Positions 21,130-32,204 of a stretch of DNA of 64,000 nt are shown here, one piece after another. Under the pieces are notes generated by a model. It was given only the letters and a program-made list of their open reading frames with translations. It was not told where the DNA came from and made no database searches. Positions within the stretch are counted from its first letter, which is position 1. Every line of letters begins with the position of its first letter. This DNA comes from Macrotis lagotis (taxonomy: Eukaryota; Chordata; Mammalia; Peramelemorphia; Peramelidae), in NCBI RefSeq assembly GCF_037893015.1, contig NC_133661.1, positions 220,242,545 through 220,306,544 of the forward strand. The letters run 5' to 3'. The position numbers were made by a program, and so were the translations under genes.

Positions 21130-21460
21130 AGGCTCTCTCTGTAACAATATTAAGCTGGGGATACAAAGAAAAAAAAGTTCTTTTCCATAAGGAGAAGTCA
21201 ACATGTAGCGGGGTACATACAAGAAACATACAAAATAGATACAAAGTTACTTTAGAGGTAAAGACACTAGTAGCTGGGGAAATGGAGAAGACTTCCAGAA
21301 GAACAGCATGGAGGACAAACAGTCCAAAGGCACAGAGATGAGAGATGGAAGGCAAGTCAACCAGGATGAGTGGTCCATGGAGTGGAAAAACAGATAAGAA
21401 GTCTAGAAAGATGGAAAGGACCAGGTCACAAAGAGTATTAAATGTCAATATACTCCCTTT
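21130..21460 (-). mobile_element. L2 LINE, antisense
   Basis: 'gctggggatacaaagaa', 'agaacagcatggaggacaaac', 'ggcacagagatgagagatgg' and 'ggaccaggtcacaaagag' follow the antisense L2 3' region. The 126-codon minus-strand frame here is a by-product of the relic. Confidence 0.7.
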
Positions 21461-21994
21461 GTTTTAAACAAATAGTTTACCCTGTTACATCAAATATGGT
21501 CTTTTCATCTAAACTTGTCAAGTTTCCTACTGGTCTTCCCCATTTAATAGGCTCTACTATTTCTCCTTGAGTGAATAATGGTCCCCATTCTTCCTTCCTT
21601 AAATTGAATATTTTGGGGCACTGTGTATCATTTTGTCAGCTACCACTGCTGGTCTTTACAATAAAATATACATAAATGTTTTATAGGCTAGGCCCTGTAT
21701 TAACCAAGGAGCTCCTTTCTTCTTTTAAAAGCTAAACTGAAAATAGCCCCCATGTCGGGAACTTTGTCACTTTCTCTAACTTTAAAATTACATTGAAAGC
21801 CTCTGCCAAAGACTTAAAGTACAAACTCATATATCTAAATCAATCAGGACTGGGCATGGGTAAGACAAATGAAAATCAGTTTAATATAGGGAGATAAATT
21901 CAATCACATTCAAACCCTTCCTCCCATTCTTAGCCTTTCTTTTCATCAAAGTATCAGTCATCTCCCAAAAATAATTGAAATAATTCAGTGGCCA
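21461..21994. other. Unassigned stretch
   Basis: No recognised gene, RNA or repeat. Confidence 0.4.
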
Positions 21995-22150
21995 ATCAGA
22001 CAGCATGAGCCGAAGGATTTAGTGAGAATACCTGGATTCAAATCCTGATTCTATCACTTACTTAGATAAGTCACTCAATTCCTCTAGACATCAGTTTTTT
22101 TCATCTTTAAAATTAGGTGACTGGAATAGAAAAACCTACATAGGACCATC
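21995..22150 (+). mobile_element. MIR-type SINE relic
   Basis: 'cctggattcaaatcctgatt', 'atcacttacttagataagtc' and 'aaaattaggtgactggaat' are MIR core landmarks in order. Confidence 0.6.
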
Positions 22151-22399
22151 TACTTCTACACCTATCAATTAATTTTATTGTACTTAACAATGTTGTTATT
22201 CTTTATCATTTTCTGTTCAAATCTCACTCCTCATTGTCCACTGAAGGTCTCTTTTCAGAATAATTTAAAAGAAAGCATCCAGGTGAAGTCAGAGTAACTA
22301 TATACAACTATGTTATAGACCAGACCTGAGCAGAAGAAGAAACTCTCCCCTACTCAAGAGATCAATTCAACAAAAAATTCAGTTAAACAATTAAGTACA
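22151..22399. other. Unassigned stretch
   Basis: Nothing recognised. Confidence 0.35.
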
Positions 22400-22514
22400 T
22401 ATTACATACAAGTGACTACACTTAACATTAAGAGCATAAAGTAAGAGATGATACTCCCTTACCCCAGGAGCTTTACATTCTACTGCAAATAGAGGGGAAC
22501 ATAGCATTTATTAG

Positions 22515-22762
22515 TGTTGAATCATTTTCAGTCATACTCAACTCTTCTTGACCCCTTTAAGGGTTTTCTTGGAAAAAATACTGGAGTGGTTTGCCTTTCT
22601 CCAATTCATTTTACAATGAGGCAAATGAGGCAAATAGAGGTTTTGTAACCTGCCCAGTATCCCATAGGTATTAAGTGTCTGAGGACAGATTTGAACTCTG
22701 ACAGATGATTCTTCTGGACCCCAGGCCCAGCATTCCTTTTAATGTGCCACCTCATTGTCCCA
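22515..22762 (-). mobile_element. MAR1-like SINE, near full length, inside L2
   Basis: Antisense body: 'ttttcagtcatactcaac', 'actggagtggtttgcc', 'gaggcaaatgaggcaaat', 'agacagatttgaactctg', 'gtgccacctcattgtccc'. It covers nearly the whole family length. A tail-side ATAA/TA microsatellite is next to its head. Confidence 0.85.
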
Positions 22763-22766
22763 TAAC

Positions 22767-22786
22767 ATAAATAAATAAATAAATAA

Positions 22787-22829
<43 letters not shown>
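22767..22829 (+). repeat. (AATA)n then (TA)n microsatellite
   Basis: About seven AATA units followed by about 18 AT units. Confidence 0.95.
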
Positions 22830-22833
<4 letters not shown>

Positions 22834-23344
22834 AAATATATCATAACACAAATTAATTTCAAGAGGGATAGGAGGTTAGCAACTAGGAAAGGAGATAATA
22901 ATAGAGAAGGATCCAGAAAGATGTTGTATAATAATTGGTAACTGAGTTGTGTCTTGAAGGCAGCTGGAGATCCAAGAGGCAGAGATGAAAAGGGGGGAGG
23001 GGAACCTCAATAAGAAAAAATACTAGAACAAATACTCAAAGAAATTGCTGCTAAAACCTTAGAATTCCTTCAACACACTCTCTTGTCTTTTCTTTCACTC
23101 ATTGTAGCCATCTTGGGTTTCAATAAAGAATCTAGACAAGGGAACCAACAAATTGGAAATGCAAGGTAGGAAGAGAATTCTAGAAAGTAATAGAGGCAAC
23201 AAAATGTCATCTAGTAACCTGATTATATGTAAATGTGCATATGAAAAAGAAATATACTAAAAACAAATATTACTTACAAAATTTTATCTATGTCTGACTC
23301 TGTTCTATTTTCATAAAGCAAAAGGGAAACCAGGAAGGAATTCT

Positions 23345-23480
23345 TTATCCATTTATTCATTCAGTAAATATTTATTTATCCTTTACTATATGCCCACTGT
23401 GCTAAAGATGATAGAGAAGAAATACATGGCACAGACTTTTTCTTCCAGGACCTAACCATCTCACTAGGAAGATATATTAT
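23345..23480 (-). mobile_element. L2 LINE 3' end, antisense
   Basis: 'ccatttattcattcagtaaa' then 'ttactatatgcccactgtgc' and 'ttccaggacctaaccatctc' match the antisense L2 terminus. Confidence 0.7.
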
Positions 23481-24240
23481 TGTTCCTCATTTAAGTTGCA
23501 ACTGTCCTTTTATATTTATTTTTTAAAAAAAGACCAACTTAATTTGAAGTAGATGCAGAACAAAGCCCAGAGTAGTATTAGATAAGTGTGGTTTCTTCTG
23601 AAGAACCTCTTCTGAAATGAGAAGATAAAGCAAATATGTTTGTGATTCAATCTATATGGATGTTTCCTCCAACCCTGCTGATGGTAACTCATTTATTCCT
23701 ATCCCACTTAGACAACTCTTGTCCATGTACTCCCATAAACTCAACTAAAAGAATCAAACCAATATGCCAAGGGATCATAGAATAAGAGATCTGGAGATGG
23801 AAATTACTTATGACTGCTGAGGGAAATTGAGACCTATAGAGTCAAGATTTGAATCCATTTCCTCCCACCTCAAATATAGAATACTCTACCATAAATAACA
23901 TCTCTTAGTTATTTTGGACATCATGAAGACATGAAGAGCTATTCATCTGCTATATTTTGCTCTTATATGACAAATTCATCCTTTTAAAAAATGTTTCTTT
24001 AATGATATCCTTTACTACTCTTGTTCATAAGTCCCTTTTTATATCTGATATCCTGTTTGTGCCTACCATTCACCTCTTTATTTCCCTTTTGTTAATTCTT
24101 GATTTCAGTTCTTTGAAGGTAATAGTTATTATCCATGACTCAAAGTCATATAAAACACTAAAAGAATGTATTTTAAAAAAAGATAGGAGGTCATTCAGGG
24201 GAATATTTGGGGTCATTAAAAGAACTTTTGTGATTTCCCA
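23481..24240. other. Mostly unassigned, with a MIR-like scrap
   Basis: A scrap at about 23,775-23,880 ('gatctggagatggaaattac', 'tcaagatttgaatccatttc') resembles an old SINE relic. The 99-codon frame at 23,957 has no domain I recognise. Confidence 0.35.
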
Positions 24241-24550
24241 TGTGTCAGATAGATAGATAGATTAAAAATATGTATCTCTATATCTATCTATCCATATGTA
24301 TATGTGCATATGTATAGATAAGTAGATATACCTCTTCTATATGTATAAATATGTATAGACAGATTAAAAAATGCCTCTATGGTTATACCTATATCTATGT
24401 ATATGTACATATATGTAAAGATAGTTTAAAAACACAGGCATCTATCTACATGTATACATATGGTATTGTGTAGATAGGTAGATAAACAAATATATATAGG
24501 TATCTATAAATGTGTGTATAGATAAATATATACATATATATGTAAACATC
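24241..24550. repeat. Degenerate GATA/ATGT tract with longer-period units
   Basis: About 300 bases of TATC, GATA and ATGT units. 'agattaaaaa' recurs at 24,259 and 24,361, and a related 'atagtttaaaaa' at 24,421, hinting at an irregular higher-order repeat. Confidence 0.75.
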
Positions 24551-25300
24551 CTGATGGATTAGTTCAATAGGAAGTCCATTCACTTTATATAATAGTTTGG
24601 AATTTAGATATTCTTCATTCATTTAGAAGATTACAATTTTTAAAAATTAAATCCCACAGTTTTTTATTAGAAGTCAGTAAATAAGATTATTATAGTTTTA
24701 ATAACTACACATTTAGATATTAAAATGATATCTGTAATATTTCTAAAAGCTTTTATTTCAATCTTGTGTAAACTCTCTTTACTAACACAAATCAGGAGAA
24801 TTATTGAGGCTTAAAAAATTCCTCACCTAGTTTCCATCCTCTACCAAGTAATACAGAATTGAGTGAAATGAAGTTCTCTATCTCACACTTTGTCACTGGA
24901 AAAAGGTCAAGTCTCAAACTGACTAGAGTATTTAAAAATCTTACATGAATCAATTTTAATTCATAGAATTATAATGAATGATAAATAACAAATCAGAGTA
25001 TTAGGAAAAAATAGTTCCATCAACAGGGATAGTAGTTGCCTCTAGGGGAGAAAAAGCACATCATTCTTAATATAATCATTTTTACAAGACATGTTCAAAT
25101 GTCAAAGGTACAATAATGGCATATTGAAACATTGTTTAATATACCTATGAACTAATCTTTGCTAACCAATTAAATAGAAAACCCAGTAAATGATAATGGA
25201 TGAATAATGAAACAATTATTTTTTTCCAAAAATTACTTCAGGTTAATCCTAATGAAAATCAATAAGAAAGCATTCAGTTGAACTTATTGATAGATTGATA
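24551..25300. other. Unassigned AT-rich stretch
   Basis: No gene or repeat family recognised in this 750-base interval upstream of the mitochondrial insertion. Confidence 0.4.
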
Positions 25301-25893
25301 GTGACCGGCGGTGTGTGCTCGCCCTATTGCCTATTTCACTTAAGCACTCTATTCTTAATTTACTACTAAATCCTCCTTCAGGCATCTTTATTTCATTAGA
25401 TGATCCGTTGATTCTCTAGGTTAGAGAATGTAGCCCATTACTTCCCCCTTCATATGTTACACCTTGACCTAACGTTTTTATGATTAATAGTCTTGCTTAC
25501 TTTTTATCCCTGTTGGGGTAGGCTGATGATGGCGGTATATAGACTGAATTGGCAAGAAGGGGTTAGGTATATTGGAGTTTATCGGTTATAGAACAGGCTC
25601 CTCTAGGTGGGTTTAGGGCACCGCCAAGTCCTTTGAGTTTTAAGCATTGGCTAGTAGTTCTCTGGTGAGTTATTTTGTTGGTAATTAACTTAGGTTTATG
25701 GCTAAGCATAGTGGGGTATCTAATCCCAGTTTGTATCTTAGCTTTCGTGTGTTCAACATTATTAAAGTCACTTTAGTGGTATATATTAGTACTAACTATA
25801 ACGTATTACAGTTTGGTTAGGTATTAACTTTATTGTTTTCAATTGTCTAAACACACTTTACGCTGTAAATCTATTAATCTGGGTTAATCGTAT
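25301..25893 (-). pseudogene. MT-RNR1: NUMT: nuclear copy of mitochondrial 12S rRNA, partial
   Basis: The minus strand reads as mitochondrial 12S rRNA. Landmarks in transcript order: 'cgattaaccca' (25,882-25,892), 'cagcgtaaagtgtgttt' (about 25,850-25,866), 'aaactgggattagatacccc' (about 25,713-25,732), 'ggcggtgcccta' (25,616-25,627) and 'gagcacacaccgccgg' near 25,303-25,319. It covers about 590 of the usual 950 bases and lacks both ends. The nearly universal 'gacgggcggtg' is changed to 'gaccggcggtg', which is against a functional rRNA. No target duplication is seen, as usual for NUMTs. Confidence 0.93.
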
Positions 25894-26589
25894 CATCATA
25901 TTATAAAGGCAGTATAAACACGCAAATCTGGATTGATTAAGACTAAACATGACCTTCAAATACATAAAAATTCAAAAACAGTGGATAGTTTAGAAAAAAG
26001 TTTCCCCATAAATTTATATATAGTGAAAATGTTTGAGCTGAGCTGATTAATTTGGACCCCACTAGCTCTTTATATATCTGTATATGTACGTATATATGTG
26101 TGTGTGTCTGTATTCCTACTTAACCTCTTATGTTTCTCACCTCCACTTTTTAGAATTCCTAGATTCCTTGAAAACCTAGTTCTAGTACCAGCAAATACAT
26201 GAGGTTTTTCCTAATTCCTCCAGTTGGTAGTCCCACCTCATCAATCCAATTCAATTCAGTATCAGAATGTCTTCCAAATATGGTCTAACCAGGGCAGACT
26301 ATAGCTCATTTCCTAACATAGCAGCTTGCAGAAGAGCATAATTTCCTCCCATCTCTCTCTACCATTCCATTCAGCAACAACTTCCCCAACCATCACTATC
26401 AGTTTTTCATATGCAGTCTGCCAATCAAACTCACTTTACCAAATTGCATTGAACTGGCAGGTAAGGTTCTCAAAAGAAAACTTTTCTCCACAAGGGGGAA
26501 ACTGAGCTGTTACCATTTCTCATATTATCCTCCTAAGACACAATATTGTGTTTCCTTAAAATCAACTATCAGATATCAATCAGGTTCTA
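25894..26589. other. Unassigned stretch with short (TATG)/(TG) tract
   Basis: Downstream of the 12S match the sequence stops resembling mitochondrial rRNA. A short ATGT/GTGT tract is at about 26,075-26,110. No gene is recognised. Confidence 0.4.
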
Positions 26590-26830
26590 GGAAAGGGTAT
26601 TTATGACATGCACCTTTGTGAATTGGATTTAAGTGAGGGAGTGCCATGCAAAGTCATCAAACTCACTTTCTCTTCCAGAGCCTTTGGGGGACAGATGTGG
26701 ATCAGGATGACTGGAGAAGGTCCTAGATGCACTTGGAGACCTTGGCCTTTTTAATTTAAGGTCTTTAACAGAAGAACAATAGTTACAAAACCTGACCTCA
26801 CCACCTCAAAAGCCAAAAGTCACATTCTGC
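26590..26830 (-). mobile_element. SINE with RTE-like tail, antisense
   Basis: 'gtgaattggatttaagtgag', 'tcttccagagcctttgggg' and 'ggatcaggatgactggag' are the reverse of the body seen at 5,880-5,980 and 39,190-39,280. Confidence 0.7.
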
Positions 26831-26884
26831 CCTTGGACACAACATCACTGCAGAGATTGGGCTCAAATTTAAAGGAGGATGGGG

Positions 26885-27170
26885 ACAGCTAGGCAGTGCA
26901 GTGGATAGAGTACTGGCCCTGGAATCTGTAGGACCTAAGTTCAAATCCAGTCTCAGATACTTAATACTTAACTACATGACCCTGGGCAAATCACTTAACC
27001 CCACTATCTTGCCCTCCCCGCCCAAAAAATTGAGGTATACCTAAAGATTGTGAGCCCCCTGGGGGCAGAGATTGTCTTTTACCTATTTTGGAATCTCCAG
27101 TGCTTAGTACCATATCTGAATCATAACTGGCACTTAACATTAAATGTTCATTGACTAACAGTGAATAATG
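26885..27170 (+). mobile_element. SINE with L2-type tail
   Basis: Head 'acagctaggcagtgcagtgg', body 'gttcaaatccagtctcag', 'cctgggcaaatcacttaacc', then 'attgtgagccccctgggg' and 'ccagtgcttagtaccatatc', a tail resembling the L2 end. The 67-codon minus-strand frame is a by-product. Confidence 0.75.
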
Positions 27171-28382
27171 AGGAGAATACATGTCTATGTACAAGGCATA
27201 TCTCCTGATTCCTAACCCCAGAAGTTCTTTTCTCCCTACATGGAGTATTGGAAGTGTAGTTTCTTCCAGTTTTGATGGGTTGATAACCCTCTAGAATTCA
27301 GACAGAATTTCTATCACAAAGGGTCATGATTCCTAAGGTTACTACCAGCTCTGGGGGACTTTTTTCCCAACATCACAAAGCTGCTCAAAGCAATCCTCTT
27401 TTGAAAGGTGCCAGAGAAAAGAATGAAAGATGGACTAATCTAAACTTCTGTGTGAATGATCATTTCTGACTCAGTGTCTCTTGAATTAGTAGTCCTGAGT
27501 TCAAAGCTAATTAGAAGTCTTTTCATCATTGCATAATATTAACTTTGCATTATTATTATGGTTGAAAATAAGTTCACCAATCTTCCTTACTTTGATTGAA
27601 ACTGGGTGGAAAATATGCTCTATTCAACCCACTAGGAAGAGCAAATCTGAACAGGTTCTAAAGTTCTAGCCTTTGTTGACTACCTCTACCTCCACTATTA
27701 CATTTGAAATAACCCCTGCTCTGAAGTTTGGCAGGTCTATGCCACAGGTCTGTGAAGTCAATCTTTGTCTTAGTTAATTGCATACTAGTGGTTATAAATG
27801 CTCTTTGGATATTACTGTCATGCTTCAATGGATCTGTAATTTCATTAATATGGTTATTTTATCCAGTGGCTCAGACTGCACAACAGTCAAAGCTTCTTAT
27901 CCTATGCAACTTTGTTCCATAAATCTTCCAGAAAGGAACTATCAAACATGATTGAGGCCTTCCTCTAAGTATTTTAGCATATTTAGTATACCAGTACAAC
28001 ATCCTGACTGTTGGTTAACTCTTAATCTCATGACATAATCAGTCTACCTCTTGATTGTATGGTTCCCTGGATTAAATCTCTTATGTCACCCTTCATATAA
28101 GGAAGCCATAATTTATAAAATTGACTAATGACGAATCCCACCATGAGTCTCTCCATTACCCTTTGGGTTACCTGCAATTTTGATTCTTAATTTTATTCTG
28201 ATATTCTCTGATTCATGACCACATAACTGGAAGAACATCACTGGAAGAATATTGGTGTTAAAAATAGATAAGTTTTTGTGACAGAGAGTAGCATTAGTTA
28301 ATGTGATTAAGTAATATTGTATATAAAATGTCCTTAACCTGGCATCTATCGACTTAGATGGCAAATAAATTATATCTTTATT
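27171..28382. other. Repeat-poor stretch, unassigned
   Basis: About 1.2 kb with no recognised repeat. Reading frames of 64 and 79 codons show no known domain. Confidence 0.4.
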
Positions 28383-28490
28383 TCAATATAATTGGTTTCC
28401 TTTGTAAACCTATGTATTTCATTTTATACAGTTGAAGGGGTCCTTAGGCTCCATGGAATTGACAAAGGATTTCATGACACAAAATTTTAA
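28383..28490 (+). mobile_element. Fragment of a DNA-transposon-like family (name uncertain)
   Basis: 'caatataattggtttccttt' then 'cctatgtatttcattttata' and 'aaggggtccttaggctcc'. Five other members of the same family occur at 30,247, 54,438, 56,207 and 63,842. Full members have inverted ends ('gggttcttaacc'). Confidence 0.5.
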
Positions 28491-29742
28491 GACTTATTGA
28501 TTTATATCAGATATTGAAACTACATGGTACAGTGGTTAGAGTGCTGAAACAGAGTCAGAAAGAATATTAAGGACTTTTTTTTTGAATCCAGTCATTCAAA
28601 CCATTCCAAATCCACCACACTTCTCTTCTTTCTCAGGTCTCTGATTCCCCACTCTCTATCTCATTTTATGTCTTTCTAATCAGCACTATTCTCCTTCCCC
28701 TACAAACATTTTGTCCAGCCTTAGTGAAATACTCTTGAAGAACAGGTAAGGGAACATTTCTGTGAGATATCCCTCTGTTTTTATTGCTGTAGATGGGGGG
28801 AATGGAAAGGGAGTAAAGGGGCACTGAGAAAGAAGTGATTGTGCCAAACAAATAATAAATAAAAATGTATAAAGCAGGTGGGAAAAGCCCTATTGTTGAC
28901 CATTGATGATTTTGGACTTCTTGGCTAATGCTTGTAGGTATTCTGACTGAACCAACTAGCTTCTTCCTTATCTATCTTGCTTTTACTGAGCAATACCCTT
29001 GTTAATGTTTCACTCAATTAATGCTCAGACTGCTACCTGCCAGATGGTTCTGTATCAAGACTGTCCAGTAGCTTATTCAAACAATTTCTATCCTTAAAAC
29101 TCTTCCTTGTTCTGGGTATCTTACAAGTGCCCTGTTTCCTGTGGATTTTCTTTGATTGTCTTACACCTAAGACAGAAAGATGTAGTGTCAAAAAGACTGA
29201 ATTTGAAGTCAGAAGACTTACGTTCACATTCACTTCTGCTATTTAGTACTTGTTGTCTGTTTTATCACTTGAAATTTTAGGGCTTCTGATTTTCCAGCTA
29301 TAAAATGACAGGGATAGGTGAAGAACTAGGAGCAAATGTGAAAGTTGTAGAAACAGATGGGTTACCTCAGGAAATTATAGATCTTAAAACAAAGACTGGA
29401 TGACTATATGCTAGAGAATAGTGTAGACAGGATTGTTAGTCAGACAAAGGTTTAAATTGAATGGCCTCTGTGATGCCTTTTCATTCTGAGTGCCTAAGAC
29501 CAGGTAATTTCTGAGATTTCTTTCAGGTCTAAATTTAAGTTGTTTCTGATTCTCCCTGTCTTTTTGTGAATACTTGAAGAGTTATTGCAACTTTTTTCAA
29601 ATTAACCCTTGATGTGGATTCAAAAGGTTGTTGTTTAAAAAGATAAAACTAACTTTTCCTGATTCATTGGGAATGCTTAGTTAATGTACATCTGTTAAGT
29701 CAAAACTGTTGTTTCAATTATGTCAATTCTTTCTCTCTCCTG
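28491..29742. other. Mostly unassigned, with one MIR relic
   Basis: 29,160-29,330 carries 'actgaatttgaagtcagaag' and 'ccagctataaaatgacaggg', a plus-strand MIR relic. Nothing else is recognised. Confidence 0.4.
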
Positions 29743-29935
29743 TCCTTCCTTCCTTCCTTCCTTCCTTCCTTCCTTCCTTCCTTCCTTCCTTCCTTCCTTC
29801 CTTCCTTCCTTTCTTCTTTCCTTCTTTCTTTATTTTCTTCCTTCCTTCTGTCTTTTCTTTCTTCTTTTTTTTACCCCCCTTTCTTCCCTTCCTTCTTCCT
29901 TCTTATACTTCTCTTTTTCTTTCATCCTTCCTTTT
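29743..29935 (+). repeat. (CCTT)n pyrimidine tract
   Basis: About 17 perfect CCTT units (29,743-29,812) then impure CTTT/CCTT to about 29,935. The two overlapping proline/serine/phenylalanine reading frames are translations of this tract. Confidence 0.95.
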
Positions 29936-30246
29936 TTTAAAGAATCTATTTGCAAAAGTCTATAAGTCATATTACAGCACAGTTAGGAACATTTCAATTG
30001 CTATAGACCATTTAAAAATTATTAGTGCAGTGAAATAATACATTCTTTTTTATGTCTATAAAACAGAGAAAGGAATAGTAGTGATAAAACTTTTTTTAGG
30101 CAAAATTTGTTGTTAGATCTGAGCCAAGTAAGGGTGTAACTCTCCAAGAATTCATGCCTAGACTGCTGACAAGAGAGCTTAACTATTTTGAAGTGCTATA
30201 TAAGTAATTGTTTAAAGGTATATCCTGAGGTTGAAAGTTTAGCATG

Positions 30247-30450
30247 AGAGTTCTTGACTTTTTTTTGTGTTTTGCATCCTTTAACAGTTTGGTGAATCCC
30301 TTCTCAGGATAACATTTTTATTCACAACAAGATAATATACATAGGATTACAAAGGCAGCCAGTTCTGAAATAAACATGTTTGGTTTTTTATCTAAGTTCA
30401 CAAACTCCTGAAATCTATTCACAGACTCATGAACTCCAGGTGAAGAAAAT
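30247..30450 (-). mobile_element. DNA-transposon-like family member
   Basis: 'gagttcttgacttttttttg', 'cagtttggtgaatcccttc', 'acataggattacaaagg' give the reverse order of the family at 56,207-56,400. Confidence 0.5.
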
Positions 30451-30633
30451 TAATTTAGTAGAATATTTTAATTCAACAAGAACTTTTTAAAGTAAATACT
30501 CATGGCATACTCTCTTCTGGTTAAAACATCAAGAACAATCAAAAGAATCCTATGATAATTTTATGATATATTTTTCATTTACTGATGCATTTTGTTTAGA
30601 CAAAATAGAAATTTCCAAACTAACTTCTTTACA

Positions 30634-30880
30634 GGAAGTTAGGTGGCACAGTGATGGAGTGCTAGCCATGGAGTCAGAAAAACCTGAGTAACTCAAATCC
30701 AACTTCAGATACATATTATGTGACCCTGGGAAAGTCACTTAACCCTGTTTGCTCAGTTTTCTCATCTGTAAAGTGAGATGGAAAAGAAAACGGCAAACCA
30801 CTCCTATATCTCTACCAAGAGACCCCAAAAGAGGTCACAAAGATTGAACATGACTAATCCATTAAGCAAAAACAAATTTA
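30634..30880 (+). mobile_element. MAR1-like SINE, near full length
   Basis: 'aggaagttaggtggcacag', 'gccatggagtcagaaaaacc', 'gtgaccctgggaaagtcac', 'ctcatctgtaaagtgagatg', 'accaagagaccccaaaagag', 'gattgaacatgactaatcc': the whole family in order. Confidence 0.85.
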
Positions 30881-31614
30881 TTTATAAACTACTTAAAGCA
30901 CATTTTAGAGAAACCATATACCCACACTAGATGAACTAGCCCTGTTATGGTACCCCTAAATGTGAATCCATATGAATGGCACATCCATTCTATCATTCAC
31001 AAAAGAAGTACCATTCCAGAGAAACACAATTTATTATAAAGCATTATATCCTATTATAATTTATGGATGACAAAATTAGAATGACACTTGGTTTTGTCTG
31101 GAAGATTTGTTCATTACCAATATGCTAACAGAAAACCAATAAACTCCTCTAGCACTTCTACTTTATATAAATAGAATCTTAGATCCAAGGTTTTTTAATT
31201 GAATCAGCTATCAATTAGGACTAATAAAATATCTTGTTCCTTTAGCTTGTAACTGGCAGTCAGAAATTCATTGCTCCTATTCTAGATTGCATTATCCAAC
31301 TCTTAATTATAAAACCTGAAGTCATGAGCCTCGTAAATATTTTTAATTTAGATTTCTTTATAAAGTAACTGTTGGATATGGGTTTGACTATTCAGAAGTA
31401 CCATTTTTCATAATGCTACAAAGGTTAAGACTAGAACAGAATATATAATGGAAGTGGGAAAAAACGGAAACTGAAAATTATTTCACTCAACCACAGTAGC
31501 TTACAAAATGCCTAAAAACATGGGTCAAATGTCTTGGCAAACTATATCCTGATTATTTACCGAAAATGATATGGTTCCAGCACAAAACTGAGAGCAAGTG
31601 GTATAAAACAGTTT
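30881..31614. other. Unassigned AT-rich stretch
   Basis: No gene or repeat recognised. Confidence 0.4.
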
Positions 31615-31800
31615 CTTTAATGAAAGAATAAGAATGAGAGTCAGAAGACCTGGGTTTGATTTTGGTACTGCCACTCCCTATGTGACAAAGGACTAATTAC
31701 TTAACTTTTGGGGGGCATCAATTTACTCATCTATATGATGAGAGAGTTGGATTTAATGGTCTGTGAGATTCATTCTAATTAATTATGTGATTCTATCACT
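31615..31800 (+). mobile_element. MIR-type SINE relic
   Basis: 'gagagtcagaagacctggg', 'ctatgtgacaaaggactaat' and 'gatttaatggtctgtgagat' in MIR order. Confidence 0.65.
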
Positions 31801-32204
31801 GGAATCAACCTGAATCCCATAAACCTGGGGTCTTAGCCATGGTTCAGTTTTAATCCAGATGATTCCTGGAAAGATAGGGAAGTTCTAGGCAAACCGAAGA
31901 ATTGATCAATCAAATAATCAAAGAGCAGTTTTGTATCAGGAACTGAACTAAAGTTTATGTACTAAACTGTCCCACTTGTTTGAATCTATGCCTTTGGAAT
32001 ATGACAGAAATGAATAAACTTTTCTAAAAAACTTATTGTTTATAAGCTTGTGTTTATAAAACATGTGCAAAATCTCAGAAAATCATATCTAGTGGGTCTG
32101 GATGAGATATTTACTCCCAATAGACCTAGCAAACAGTCCTTACCTATTCCTGGTGATCTCATGTTAATTGAAATCTTTTACCACCTCAAGTGGTCTGTTT
32201 CATA
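31801..32204. other. Unassigned stretch
   Basis: Nothing recognised. Confidence 0.35.

Larger units (their letters stand above)
22400..23010 (-). mobile_element. L2 LINE, antisense, split by a SINE and microsatellite
   Basis: The left part (22,400-22,514) has 'taccccaggagctttacattc'. The right part (22,840-23,010) has 'gagttgtgtcttgaaggcag' and 'ggagatccaagaggcagag', both antisense L2. Between them lie a SINE (22,515-22,762) and a simple repeat. Confidence 0.6.

Noticed and set aside
25301-25893. Functional 12S rRNA gene
   Set aside because: It is partial, lies in nuclear repeats, lacks neighbouring mitochondrial tRNAs and has changes in conserved sites.
29709-30038. 109- and 81-codon proline/serine/phenylalanine frames
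   Set aside because: Direct translation of the (CCTT)n tract.
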